A DNA stretch of 64,000 nucleotides from Cryptomeria japonica (lineage: Eukaryota; Streptophyta; Pinopsida; Cupressales; Cupressaceae). A program made the translations under genes and the position numbers. The notes beneath the pieces are model-generated. The model was not told the origin of the DNA, did not search any database, and was given only the letters and a program-made list of their open reading frames with translations. Shown one piece after another: positions 1-11,300 of this stretch; the stretch's first letter is position 1; each line of letters begins with the position of its first letter. Where the stretch lies: assembly GCF_030272615.1 (NCBI RefSeq), contig NC_081405.1:25750272-25814271 (forward strand), read 5' to 3'.

Positions 1-19
1 TAAAACATCTTCCTTGCAT

Positions 20-890
20 ATCGGACTTTAAAGTCCGATGTGTAAGTTTGGGAAAAGCCATCAGCACATCGAACTTTAAAGTCCGATGTGCAAGTTGAGA
101 AAAAGTCACCAGCACATCGAACTTTAAAGTCCAATGTGCAAGGGAAGGATCATTCATAAGATAAGAACATTAGACTTTAAAGTCTGATGTGTGTGGGGAA
201 GGACATCGATTGACATGTCGGGTTTTAAAACCTGATATGTCAATTGGACAAACCCATCCTACACATCAGACTTTTAAGTCTAATATGTAAGGTTTAACCC
301 TCCTGCTAACACATCGGATTTTAAAATCCGACTTGTTAGCAAGAGGGTATCTCCCACATATCAGACTTTAAAGTCTAATATGTGGGAGACATCTTAATCC
401 ATTAGCCTGCATGTCAGGATTTGTTAGCTTGAAACTTGACATGCAGGTGAAGGATAGGATGGACCGAGAGATCAAAAGGGAAATCGGACATTAAAGTCCG
501 ATATGCCCTTGACCTCGAAGGAAAGATTAGGAGATATTGGATTTCAAAATCTGATGTGCTCCAATAAATGAAAACCCAAAGGAACGATGAAGAAGAAAAG
601 GAAACCCGAAAAAGAACAAAAACCTACCTCAATCCACGCGATGAAGAAAATTTGATGAATCTGAGAGATGATAGAGAGTGAAAATGGAGGAGAGGAGTAG
701 GAGGGCATGCAAGAAGGAAAGATTTGCAAAATGAAATGAGGAATTAAAACCCAATCTTCAATAATTAACCCCAAAATTAACAATAAATGCCCTTATTAAT
801 TGTTAAGTGCACCATGCATGTCAGACTTTAAAGTATGACATTCAGGATTAAACCTTTGCAAGTCAGACTTTAAAGTCCAACATGCAAGAC
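20..890. repeat. Array of about 13 TTTAAA-centred palindromes in the E0 5' LTR
   Basis: Units of about 22-26 bp such as CATCGGACTTTAAAGTCCGATG recur every 50-90 bp, joined by unrelated spacers. Each unit is close to a perfect inverted repeat. Variants often change both arms together: cores GGACTTTAAAGTCC, AGACTTTAAAGTCT, GGATTTTAAAATCC and GGTTTTAAAACC all occur. Flanks also pair (CACATC with GATGTG). The array lies upstream of a TATA-like box at 1409, which places it in the U3 part of an LTR. A role as a dimeric protein-binding site or hairpin is inference. Confidence 0.8.
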
Positions 891-984
891 TTGTTATGCC
901 TTGCATATCTATCCCCCATTAGTTTCCATGTGTTGCAATATGGGTCCCCTATTGTTGCTTGCTTTTGCTTTGTTCTTTTTCTTT

Positions 985-1895
985 TGTGTTCTTTTACCTC
1001 GGAACTTCGGAGTCTTGGAGTCCCAAGGTCTCTTTTTATTCTTTTTCTTTCCCAGACCCCGAAACCTCAAACTTTTGGAGTCTCAAGGTCGGTTTATTTC
1101 TCTTTTGTTTTGTGTTATTTACCTCGGAACTCCGGAGTCTCGGAGTCCCGAGGTGTGTGTTTGAGTTCTTTAGTTTGGAACCCCAGAGTCCTGGAGTCAC
1201 GAGGTGCATTGTGTCTGATCCACCTCGGAACCCCGGAGTCCTGAGGTGGATCCTTGCTTGCTTTCTTTCCTACCTCAGAACCTCGAAACTCCAGAGTCCC
1301 GAGGTGGAGTGTTTTGTCTTGTGTCTTTCTGTCAAGCTTGGAAAGTTGGGACCCCGGAGTCTCGAGGTCCTGTTTAAAGCGCTCGTACAGACAAGTTTTG
1401 GGAGGGGGTATAAGTAAGAATAGTGAACTTTTAAAGTTCATTTGTGCATTTAGAGCTCTCTTCCTTGCCTCTTAACCGTGAGCCTTTGAATTGCCGAGCT
1501 TCTTTTTGCGTTCTTGGGTATTTTGATTCACAGGTAGGTGATTTTTCTTGCTCTTTTGTTCATTTGTAGGTTAGATCTTTTTTTCCTCTTTGTCATAGGT
1601 TTTGTTTTTTTGTTTTCTTCTTTTCTCATTTTTTTTGTGTTTTTCCCTCCGTGCCCTAGTTCCTACCCCAGAACCTCGAAGTTTCAGGTTATTTTCTCTT
1701 ACCTACCCTGAAACCACAGAGTTCTGGGATTTCGTTGAGCTTGCCTTTTATGACCCTGAAACCTTAGAGTTCTGGATTATTTCTTTTTGTGAGAAAATGA
1801 TATCACCTAGCCCGGAACCCCGGAGTTTCGGACCTTGTTTTAAAAGTAAAAACTCCCTACCCCGGGACTTTGGAACCCCCAAGTCCCAAAGTGAA
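985..1895. repeat. Second palindromic array, GC-rich CCTCGGAACTCCGGAGTCCCGAGGT type
   Basis: From 985 to about 1375 at least seven degenerate copies of a unit like CCTCGGAACTCCGGAGTCC occur, flanked by CCTCGG and CCGAGG arms. More decayed copies (CCCTGAAACC...GAGTTCTGG) continue at 1660-1890, after the TATA-like box. The open frames across it (for example 882-1417) are rich in Leu, Ser, Pro and Phe and look like translated repeat, not genes. Confidence 0.7.
1409..1416 (+). promoter_or_regulatory. TATA-like box of the E0 5' LTR
   Basis: TATAAGTA follows a G-rich stretch and comes right after the two palindromic arrays. Position and sequence fit a pol II LTR promoter. No transcript start can be seen. 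Confidence 0.4.
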
Positions 1896-1960
1896 TGAAA
1901 TTTTTATGTTTTTGATAAGGAACTGATCCTAGTTTTCTTCTTACAGGTTCAGGTAGTTAG

Positions 1961-2026
1961 ATGGACTCATCTTCTAGCAAAAGAAGCAAAGATATTGACA
2001 AACTTCCAGCTACCATGAAATACCAC
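1961..2026 (+). pseudogene. E0 ORF, first 22 codons, cut by the E1 insertion
   Basis: An ATG at 1961 opens a frame beginning MDSSSSKRSKDIDK that reaches exactly to the E1 insertion site (last codons ATG AAA TAC CAC). A pyrimidine stretch and CAG (TTCTTCTTACAG) just upstream could be a splice acceptor. After removing E1 and one ACCAC copy the frame meets TAT CAA GGA, whereas the long frame that follows at 8318 is offset by one base. A small indel has therefore occurred, or the true start is elsewhere. The function is unknown. Confidence 0.45.
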
Positions 2027-2801
2027 TGTAGACACCTAAAATTGTTGAGTCAATATTTATTTAATTATCTTTAGCCTAATTCTTCTATTAATTAAATAAA
2101 TCTTTATTTATTTAATTAATTCATTTATCCTCTTCTATCCTTATTTCTCATTTAAATAAATACATTTATTTATTTAAATTATCCTTTTCCTAAATTAAAT
2201 AAATATCTTATTTATTTAATTGATCCCACTTCCTCTATTAATTAAATAAATTTTTATTTATTTAATTAATTCATTAACCTTTTCTACCTATGACACATGT
2301 CATTCATCTCTTAATTCCTACACTACCTACCCTTTCATTATTTTATTATTTCTTTTACCTACCCTCTAATCCTAGCTGACCATTTATCTTTTACATCTCT
2401 CAATCTTATCCCTCCATTTCTTATAGTTTCTTCTATATAAGGAGATGCTTATTTCATTATCAACCCCCTGGACATATACATTCCAATCAAGCATCCTAGC
2501 ATTCAAATTTTCATATGCGATCAAGCCTACTTGCAACCACATTTCTGTTCTTTGTTGAGCTCTTGTGCACACATAAAATCTGAGAGCATCTATATCAAGC
2601 AAGATCAATGGAGATAGGAAGAATGGAGATCCAAACCCTATTGGAAATGTGATGGTATAGTCTTTGTGATTTCATTTGATTTGCATTGTCCTAGGTAATC
2701 TTCATATGTTATGGTGGATCTTTGTTGTTGTTAGACTAGAGTTTTGTGGTTGAATTCATTTAGTCTTTCAATATTGTTGTTATCCATTTTCACCGTATAC
2801 A
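2027..2801 (+). repeat. E1 5' LTR
   Basis: 775 bp, TG...CA ends, matching 7522-8312 almost base for base. U3 contains four AT-rich inverted repeats made of TTAATTAAATAAA and its complement (about 2085-2280). A TATA box (TATATAAG) sits at 2434-2441. Differences from the 3' copy are scattered substitutions and a short indel near the start. Confidence 0.92.
2434..2441 (+). promoter_or_regulatory. TATA box of the E1 5' LTR
   Basis: TATATAAG, repeated in the 3' LTR at about 7945-7952, lies downstream of the AT-palindrome block. It is a standard LTR promoter position. Confidence 0.6.
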
Positions 2802-2822
2802 TTTTGGCACGCATGGTGGGAT
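2802..2822 (+). other. E1 primer-binding-site candidate
   Basis: TTTTGGCACGCATGGTGGGA lies directly after the LTR end. The Tat element has the related TTTTGGCACACCTGGTGGGA at the same place. Such TGGC... sequences match tRNA 3' ends, but I do not assign the tRNA. Confidence 0.6.
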
Positions 2823-3895
2823 GCTTGTCCCTTTTACATTTAACATCTTTTGTGTAGATTTTGTGTTTTTGAAGTTACGGATCTGACATTTCCGACAACA
2901 TTTTGACATTTTTGCATCTGTGTACCTTCAAATCACATTTTTGATTTTCTACCGCGTTTATGATGCATGGGATCACGCCTGCATCTTTGACATTATTTTA
3001 TTTTTACAGATTGCAGGAATCACGTCTGTGAGGCCTCCAAATGCATCTATGTTCATAAGTTGCGTATGTGTTGAGGAACCACGTCTGTGTCAGATCTAGC
3101 CGCGTTTGCATATTTATATAGCGTTTGTGTTACTGATAACTGTGTCTGTGTTCAATTTTTGCATTTTGGTTTTTTGATTTAGTTTTATTCGTCATTCAGA
3201 TTTTAGATCTGGTTTATTTTGAGCTAACATCTTTAGATCCAGCTAACAAAATTGGTGCAGCTTGTTTTGAAAGAAAAATCGTTTCGTCGAAGGCCCCTAT
3301 TTCACAAAGTCTTTTGGATCTAAAATTTACCTAACTTGTGTGCTTGCACTAAAATTGAACTAGTGTCTTTTGTGTCTTGGGCAATAGGCTCTTTTTGTTT
3401 CACCTTTAGAGGGCCTGTCTCCCCATGTGGTCATTAGGACTACTAGTGAGGAGAGAATTACCCAAGTGGTAGCGAGGAAAAACCATTCTCTTCTGAACCA
3501 TTATAAACAACTGTATCCATGGTGAAAACTATGGATAACGTGTGCTGATTAGTTCATACCGACACTATGTCTCCCCATAAATCTGTTTGATCAAATTTAT
3601 TTGATCAGTTGTAGGGTGTAACTCCTACCGGCTGGAAGCCTTCTATATTTACAGAGCTGAAAGTGCCGCATGTATGGCCACATGAGCGGATGCCCTTACT
3701 AGCACCTTTTTGTTTTAGAAGCCAAAATCCTTCTAGTTGTTGGGGTAGGAGGTCAAACCTCTGGAGCAGCCCACACACATACGGTTCTTAGTAGAGATAC
3801 AAAGTTTGCCATCAGGAGTTTTCATGGGGACTGATGCTTGGCTACCCTGAGAAGTGAGTGCCGAGGGTGGATCTAGTAGGGTCAAACATCTAAGT
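2823..3895 (+). other. E1 untranslated leader with a conserved block
   Basis: No convincing coding. Bases 2940-3140 hold degenerate repeats of CACGTCTGTGT / GCGTTTGTGT words. Bases 3729-3860 are strikingly similar to the minus-strand leader of Tat (44396-44527), including CCTTCTAG, CTTAGTAGAGA and GAGTTTTCATGGG. The ORF on the minus strand here (3733-3963) is a shadow. Confidence 0.6.
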
Positions 3896-5954
3896 ATCTG
3901 CATATGATGCTCACCTTTGCAGACCATTATGGAAGTCTTATGCAGAAAAATATGCTCAAGCACATATCAATGCTAAGGATCAACCACCAAAGCAATTTGA
4001 TATCCAAAGGCATGTTCAAAATTTGGACACAAGGAAACCCCACATCAAATTTGGGGGCAACACATTAGAACAAACTCATGACATGCCTATAGAGTATGGT
4101 ATACATGGACAAAATAGATATTCCATTCCTCATCATGAATCTATACTAAGTCATCCATATACGCAGCATCATTATAGACCTCCTCCATATGAACATGTGT
4201 ATGATCAATATCATCCATATATACAACATGCTCCTCCTCCACCTGGTGCTTCAGGCATGGGGTATGGTCCAAGAAGTCAGTCTCCACCTAAGAACAATTT
4301 GGAATAGCAAATCAAGGACTTACAAAAGAAAATGGAGGACATAGATATACCGAAGCCAACTTATACAATGAGAGACATATGTCCCTGTCCATTTAACAAA
4401 ATCATTCCAATGCCTGCATTTCCTACACAGTTTGTGATAACTGAGTTTGATAAGTATATAGGAAAAGGGGATCCTAAGGCACATATAAGACAATTTTTGA
4501 TAGCTTGCATTGAGGTAGTAGTAGAAGAGACATATTTGATGAGATTATTCCCACAGAGCTTAGGTGATCAAGCTATGGAAAGGTTCTCCCAACTACCACC
4601 TGGAATTAACTCATGGGGTGACTTAGCAGAGGCATTTATCCAACATCTCTCATACAACATAGAGACAGATATATTAGTCACTACCTTGTGCAACACCAAG
4701 CAAAAGGATGAAGAGTCTTTTTCATCATTTTTACAAAGATGGAGAAACCTAGCCAACAAACGCTCTTGTGAAATTCCACGAAAACAAATGGTAGAGATGT
4801 TCACCCAGAATGTTAACAAAGACATTGGTTATGACCTAAGAAAAGCTTGTTTGTCCACCTTCAAGGACTTTATTGAGAAAGGCTTAGCAATAGAGAAGGT
4901 CCTAATTGAACAAGGAATCATCAAAATATTCAAAGAAAACAAAGAGGACTATAAAGGAAAAGACAAGCCAAGATTTTGGAATAAAAACAAGAACACAGTC
5001 AATGATGGTGTCGTGGATGCCAATACAATGCAACCCAAAATTGTTTGTTCCAGATCAAGCTCTACAAAAAATCAAGTGAATACTGAAACGACTTCCAAAT
5101 CACGAAGGAAGTACACTCCATTGGGAGAACCACTTGAATCAGTTTTCAAAAAGCTAGTGGCAAACAAGATAATCACAATTCCAAATCTACCTCCATATGA
5201 GCCAAAGGTCAAACCAAATTGGTGGAATGATGATGAATATTGTGAATTTCATAAAAGCAAAGGTCATAAAATAGGAAACTATCATCAACTAAAGAACATC
5301 ATACAAGACCTTATTGATAGAGGTGACATTGAGATTGAGGGACACTCATCCAATCAAGAACATGAGATGTTTAAAGAACCATTTCCAAAACATGACAAGG
5401 GAAAAGCTAAAGCCACAAATGACCAAACCAATTATACCAGAGCATCTTATAACTATGATTCAACTATCAATCACATTTCAATGGACAATTATGTCTCTAC
5501 CATTATCATAAAGGACAAAACGTCTGAGAATTCTACCCAAAGACCCAAGATTATCCTAAAAGGCATTGGTTCTTCCTCCCAACCTACCTCTAAATGTAAT
5601 GTTACAACTCGTCGAGGTAAATTCACTTTGCAAGGTGCTCCAGCTAAAAACACCACTTCCTCATCAACCAAACCTGAGCATGACCTTGTAGAACAACTAG
5701 GGAAGACACCCGCACTTATCTCCATCCTCGAGCTCTTACGCATATCCCCCACACATAAAGCTATTCTTGACAAAATATTGAGAGAGACTTCCGTCCCTCT
5801 TGATCTAAACATGGACCAGTTTCAAGGCATGGTGGGATACCTTTCCATTCCACACTCCCTTACATTTATAGAAGCTGATGACGCCTCCGTAAGTCAGCCA
5901 CATAATGCACCATTACACATTGAAGCTTTCATACACAAACATCAAATAAAATGA
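3896..5954 (+). pseudogene. gag: E1 gag polyprotein (Tat-like gypsy), interrupted by one TAG
   Basis: Structural protein of the retrotransposon particle. The frame is open from about 3896, has one TAG at 4305-4307 (context NLE-stop-QIK, probably once CAG), and continues to 5954. Its N-terminal part is rich in His, Tyr and Pro. Next comes a gag core (FDKYIGKGDPKAHIRQF, then RLFPQSLGDQAMERF, FIQHLSYN and FLQRWRNLANK). Further on are WWNDDEYCEFHKSKGH, a degenerate zinc-knuckle-like segment typical of Tat gags, and IIQDLIDRGDIEIEG. The frame ends with TGA exactly before the protease motif (HQIK-stop-VLID), which looks like CGA to TGA decay. The same protein family occurs in E2 and Tat. Confidence 0.85.
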
Positions 5955-6994
5955 GTCCTGATAGATGAAGGAGCAGGTCTAAACATTTGTACATTGAGTA
6001 CTATTAAACAATTGGGATAGTCAGATAAAGCTGTGAATTCTACAAACAAAATTATGATCAAGGCATATGATGATGAAGAGCGTTCATCCAAAGGCATAGT
6101 CACCTTGCCTCTTAGACTTGGGTCAGTCACAAAGGATGTAGTTTGTCAAGTCCTAGACCTGGATCTCACATATAATATATTACTAGGACGTCCTTGGATT
6201 TATGAGATGAGGGCAGTCCCATCTACATATCACCAATGCATTAAGTTTCCTCACAACAGAGTTGAAATAATAGTTAATGGTGATCCTAATCCATTCATAT
6301 ACTACAATAACTTGAGACCCAAAACTGAGATGATCATTCCAAGTAATAGGCAAGCTGTCCCTTCTTCTGCATACATTGATCCTGAATCCTTAAAATCTCC
6401 TACAAGCAAGCAGAGATCGAAGAAAAGTTCAAGATTAAAGACATGGGATGTGGTGAGTATATCTTTCATGTTGATCAAATCCCACTGTCTCCTAAGACAT
6501 TTAGTCAACAAGAACAACCTACAAACAATTTGCAATATCAAGGAATTGGGTGTGAACCACCTAGTGTTGTGACTGTTGAGTCTGAATGCAAATCTCCTCT
6601 AGTGGTGCAAGCATCTCTTGATATCAATAGTCCTAAGAGTGGTTCTAATGAAGAATCTATTGAGTGTATCACCAACCCTCTTGAGAGATCACATAGCCTT
6701 ACCATATCATCTGCTCATTCCATTTCCACTCCACTCCTAGACTTGGATCAACAAGAATTACAAAATCCCTTACTAATTGGGTGTCAAAAATCAAGCTATG
6801 AAAAGAAAAATGTATAAGTAAAAAATAAAGAGAAGTCCTTTAGTCCAAATAAAAATCAAAAGCTACTGGACTCTACAAAAATGAAAGTCAAGGATAAAAA
6901 TCCTACGAAACAAAAAGAGCAAGAGTTGATCTCCCCTAATACCAAAATAACTGGGGGCAAAAGTTCTAAAATTTTAAGTCATATCTATACTATG
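5955..6994 (+). pseudogene. E1 protease and post-protease linker, broken
   Basis: Retropepsin-like aspartic protease that would cleave the polyprotein. The active-site segment reads VLIDEGAGLNIC, where relatives have VLIDGGASLNIC. The flap and C-terminal part ([34 protein letters not shown]) match E2 and Tat closely. A TAG at about 6018 splits it. After position 6440 a frameshift leads into a Ser-rich linker starting MGCGEYIFHVDQIPLSPKTF. Tat has the counterpart GCGEYKLEDVLLIGNLPMSRKSF. The frame then fades at about 6994. The RT that follows in Tat is absent here. Confidence 0.8.
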
Positions 6995-7521
6995 GAGCAT
7001 TAATAACAACATTTATTGTGACAACATATCTAAAGCACATTTATTTCTCTACCTAGCATGCATTAATGATAACATTTATTGCAAAAAAGTACAAGGAGGT
7101 TTTGTGGTACTCACTGGCTCTCCTGCATCTGCTGGCCTTTGAAATCGGCGAACGCGATCGAATCTATGCACCAATGCCATCGCTGCTGACTACTGGTGCT
7201 ATATTATCTCTCTGCACTCTGATCTCTTAGATGTGTGGATGACAATAAGGATGTTTTCCCTCATAGTCTATCTTATAGACTACCCTAGCCCTATCTCCTG
7301 AGTCAGTCTTCTTTATCCTGTGACTCTGTCACTCTATCCTATCTGGTCAGTCCATTCTAGCCTTTCTTTCTTATCGAGAGATTGTCTGTGATCTTTTCAG
7401 ACATTTTCATCCAATCTCTTGAGGGGGCATATCATTCCCATCTTGGGGCAACTTTGTATCAGTTCATCTTATCTTCTTTGAAACAACACGACAAGCTGCA
7501 TTGCCTCAAAGAGGGGCAAAA
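6995..7521 (+). other. E1 3' non-coding region and polypurine tract
   Basis: No ORF of note. It ends in TGCCTCAAAGAGGGGCAAAA directly before the 3' LTR, a clear polypurine tract for plus-strand priming. The Tat element has AAAAGAGGGGCAAAA at the same position. Confidence 0.75.
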
Positions 7522-8312
7522 TGTAGACACCTAAAATTGTCCAGTCTAATTAAATAAATATCTTTATTTACTTAATTATCTTTAGCCTAATTCTTCTATT
7601 AATTAAATAAATCTTTATTTGTTTAATTAATTCATTTATCCTCTTCTAGCCTTATTTCTCATTTAAATAAATACATTTATTTATTTAAATTATCCTTTTC
7701 CTAAATTAAATAAATATCTTATTTATTTAATTGATCCCACTTCCTTTATTAATTAAATAAATCTTTATTTATTTAATTAATTCATTAACTTTTTCTACCT
7801 ATGACACATGTCATTCATCTCTTAATTCCTACACTACCTACCCTTTCATTATTTTATTATTTCTTTTACCTACCCTCTAATCCTAGCTGACCATTTATCT
7901 TTTACACCTCTCAATCTTATCCCTCCATTTCTTATATTGTCCTCTATATAAGGAGATGCTTCTTTCATTATCAACCCCCTAGACATATACATTCCAATCA
8001 AGCATCCTAGCATTCAAATTTTCATATGCGATCAAGCCTACTTGCAACCATATTTCTGTTCTTTGTTGAGCTCTTGTGCACACATAAAATTTGAGAGAAT
8101 CTATATCAAGCAAGATCAATGGAGATAGGAAGAATGGAGATCCAAACCCTATTGGACATGTGATGGTATAGTCTTTGTGATTTCATTTGATTTGCATTGT
8201 CTTAGGTAATCTTCATATGTTATGATGGATCTTTGTTGTTGTTAGGCTAGGGTTTTGTGGTTGAATTCATTTAATCTTTCAATATTGTTGTTATCCATTT
8301 TCACCATATACA
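7522..8312 (+). repeat. E1 3' LTR
   Basis: 791 bp, near-identical to 2027-2801 with the same AT-palindromes and TATA box. It is followed by target-site copy ACCAC at 8313-8317. Confidence 0.92.
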
Positions 8313-8317
8313 ACCAC

Positions 8318-11300
8318 TATCAAGGAGAATTCTACTCCTCAAGTTGAATGATCAAGTCAAATGGGTCACTGACATAGAAATTGGCCATATCGAAATTGAA
8401 GATATCAGAACGCAACCAGATAAGCCAAGATTGGAGGCCCTACATAGGAGAATTAAAAGATCAGGCCTAGTGGAGACAACTATCTTTCTACAATCAGTGC
8501 AAGCACCTGGATTTATAATGATAATTGCTCAGTTCTATGACCTAGATACGAGAAAGTGCATTGATGCACAGGGAAGGATAATTATAGACTTGTCTCCTAA
8601 CATGCTGGGATTCGTGTTTGGTATGCCAACCAGAGAGGAGATATTCCTCTCAACTGAAGAGGAGGCCTTAAAGGTATAGAATGACAAGGTTGCAGCAAAT
8701 AAAAGGCACATGAATGAAAATTGGCTAGAGGAAGAGAGAAAAATAGGCCTCAAGGAAACAAAGATCCAAAGGGAAGACTTCAAGGAGCCCCAAAGAGACT
8801 TGATTATTATGTTGAGCAGGGCCTTTGGCAAGCCTGATTGTAAGCATTTCCATCCATGGATGTTCCAATTTATGACCACTATCCTAATAAGTAAACAATA
8901 TTTTGATCGGTCGCAGATCCTCTTTGACAACATCTGGAAACAAATGAAGGAAGTCTACCAGACCCAAAAATTATTTTTCACATCTTATGTCATCTGGGTG
9001 GCTGCCAAAGCTAGAAAGTTTTTGGGACTACAAGTAGAGGGTCAGTTAGGGGATGAGGAAGGACAGAAGAAGGTATGGGAATATTATTCCCAACTCCCCC
9101 TAGTCAATGCAAAGGCTCATTTCAAAAGAATTAATGATGCCTTCATTTTTTCGATAATAATTAAATTAACAGGAGACACAGGATACCAGATTAGTCCAGA
9201 GGCCATGACTATTATCCAAGAATGGGCATGTTGGTTTTTCCAAAACCCACAATCTACTTACATTAGGGTTAGCAGATTCACGGGGAACCCAATGTTGCTT
9301 CCCAAATACTGCAATGATAGAGTAATTTTATTGGAATATGTAAGGCAACTATTGGGCCTCCAATCTCTCTTATCATCAAAACATAAAACATTCATTGATT
9401 TTTCAATATCTATTGGAAACTTATCATGCTCAAAGATATAGGTTGCAAAGCTAGCAGAGCTAGAGCTTTAAGATTTGAAAGAATATGATTATGATAGGGA
9501 ATTTTATGATCCCTACAGGAAGCTCAAACAAGCTATGCCCAAGGCATATTAGGGACACAAGCCAAGACTGGAGGATTTTTGGGCCAACCTCCAGGATAAC
9601 TTTGAGGTCAGAGAGAAAAACTATAATAGGTTATCTGTGCCATAAATAAGAGATTTCAAATTTGAGACCAATGTCCTTAAAGACCTCAAGGATGATGGAG
9701 ATCTGCTCGATGTGGCTTATAAAGGATTAGAAATTGATAAGAAGTCCCTCTCCCCAATAAGGTGATCCATGAATGAGGATGTGAATATAGAAAATATTTC
9801 TCAAGTGTTCATCAATAGGACCAAGAAATGGCTAAGCCAAAGGGTAAGGCTGAGTACCTCAAATTGAAAACAGAAGGAGTCCAGCTCAGGGGTACCCCAA
9901 TCAAGGGGTTATAAGGAGTATGCTCGGAAGATGAGATCAGGCTTAAGATAGAATACATCCATCGATCCTTATGAGGAGGAGAAACCTCAAGAAAGCATAG
10001 AGGACTTATTGAAGAAACTCTAGGAGAAGATGAGGGAGTCTGAGTTGTTGAAGAAGGCAACAGACCTTGGAGTGACTGATGGATTAGGAGTGGTACCACT
10101 GGCTAAAGTCCTCCCACCAAGGACAACTATAGGGTAGATTGCAGGAGAGGGTACCCAGGAGTAGGAGGAAGAAATGAAAATTACTGAAGATATACCTACA
10201 CAACCACCTTCAACAAAAGCCACATAGGATCCAGGTACCAACGCCCTTGCACCACCACCAGTTAACATACCCATAGGACAGCCTGGAGTGCAAGGTTTCA
10301 GGTCTAGCACCGAAGGAATAAGAGTGAAAGATTAGTTCTAACTCTGAGGATCTCAAGCAACATCAGCCGCTAGGAGGCAAGAAAGAAGGGGATGATGCAG
10401 AGGACCTATTGAGTGAAAGATTAGTTCTAACCCCTCAAGATCAAGAAGACCTCCTCAAAGACATAGCAGTCGGGCAAGATGAGGTAGGGATAGACATTGA
10501 TGAAAAGATGTTTGGAGAAGAGGTCAGTGGCAAATTGGGAGAATTAAACAAGCAACAGCCTCTCCAAGCCAATCTATCCTGCCAAGTTACCTCACCTCAA
10601 GATCTCGGGCAAACAAAGGCAGAGAAAAGAGATGAAGCAGAGGAGCAGGTGGAGGTCCATGTTAGAATTGCATATATAGTGTCATATCAAGGTGACAAGG
10701 ATGAAGATATACTGCAATGGCTTGAGTTCACTTTTGAAAAGAAAAAGAGAAAAGAAAAGCTTCCTAAGGTCACTTTGCAACAAGTAATCACTGAGGAGCC
10801 ACCAAAGGTTAAGAAGCCAAAAACCATACATCATCTATAAAAATGAGATCTGGTGAAGTGATTGCAGATGTGGAAGTTCCACTCCAAGCTGAGGGAAAAG
10901 ATTCCCCTAAGTATCAAATATCCTAGGTAAATTTGGGTAAACAAACCAAGTGGGGAGAGCTAGATAATTTGGAGTTAGCCACAAGTGTTGTCAGGGGACG
11001 TGTAGAGAAAGAACATACTTCAAACATGGAGCTCAAAGCACAACTAGGGAAATACAAGCAACTGATAATTGAGATGATCAAACCTCTAGACTCCCATAGG
11101 GATGACAACCTACCTTTGAACTCATCATTGCCAGAGGGAGAAGTGAAGGCACTAGTGGAGGTGAGACAGGTGGCCGCTGCAGCTAAATCATGGGCCCAAG
11201 TAAATGCAGCTAAGATGAGATTATTTCTGTAGGATACTATGAGGATATACCATGGGACAGTACAAGCAAGCAGAGCTTTAACTTCTTGTTCTACACAATG

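Larger units (their letters stand above)
2027..8312 (+). mobile_element. E1: gag-protease-only gypsy LTR element inside E0
   Basis: LTRs at 2027-2801 and 7522-8312 start TGTAGACACC and end ATACA. They are flanked by the perfect target-site duplication ACCAC (2022-2026 and 8313-8317). A primer-site-like stretch (TTTTGGCACGCATGGTGGGA) follows the 5' LTR, and a polypurine tract (AAAGAGGGGCAAAA) precedes the 3' LTR. The 4.7-kb interior codes for Tat-like gag and protease and a short linker. Then follow about 500 bp of non-coding DNA up to the polypurine tract. No RT, RNase H or integrase motif is present, so movement would need enzymes in trans. Confidence 0.9.

Noticed and set aside
20-890. A CRISPR-like array (regular palindromic repeats with spacers)
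   Set aside because: Repeats vary strongly, spacing is irregular, no cas genes exist, and everything around is plant retrotransposon DNA.
882-1475. Overlapping plus-strand ORFs of 73-152 residues
   Set aside because: They translate the GC-rich palindromic array (Leu/Ser/Pro/Phe-rich in all frames) and have no gene-like composition.
3733-3963. Minus-strand 76-residue ORF in the E1 leader
   Set aside because: Opposite strand of a conserved non-coding leader block; no protein similarity.
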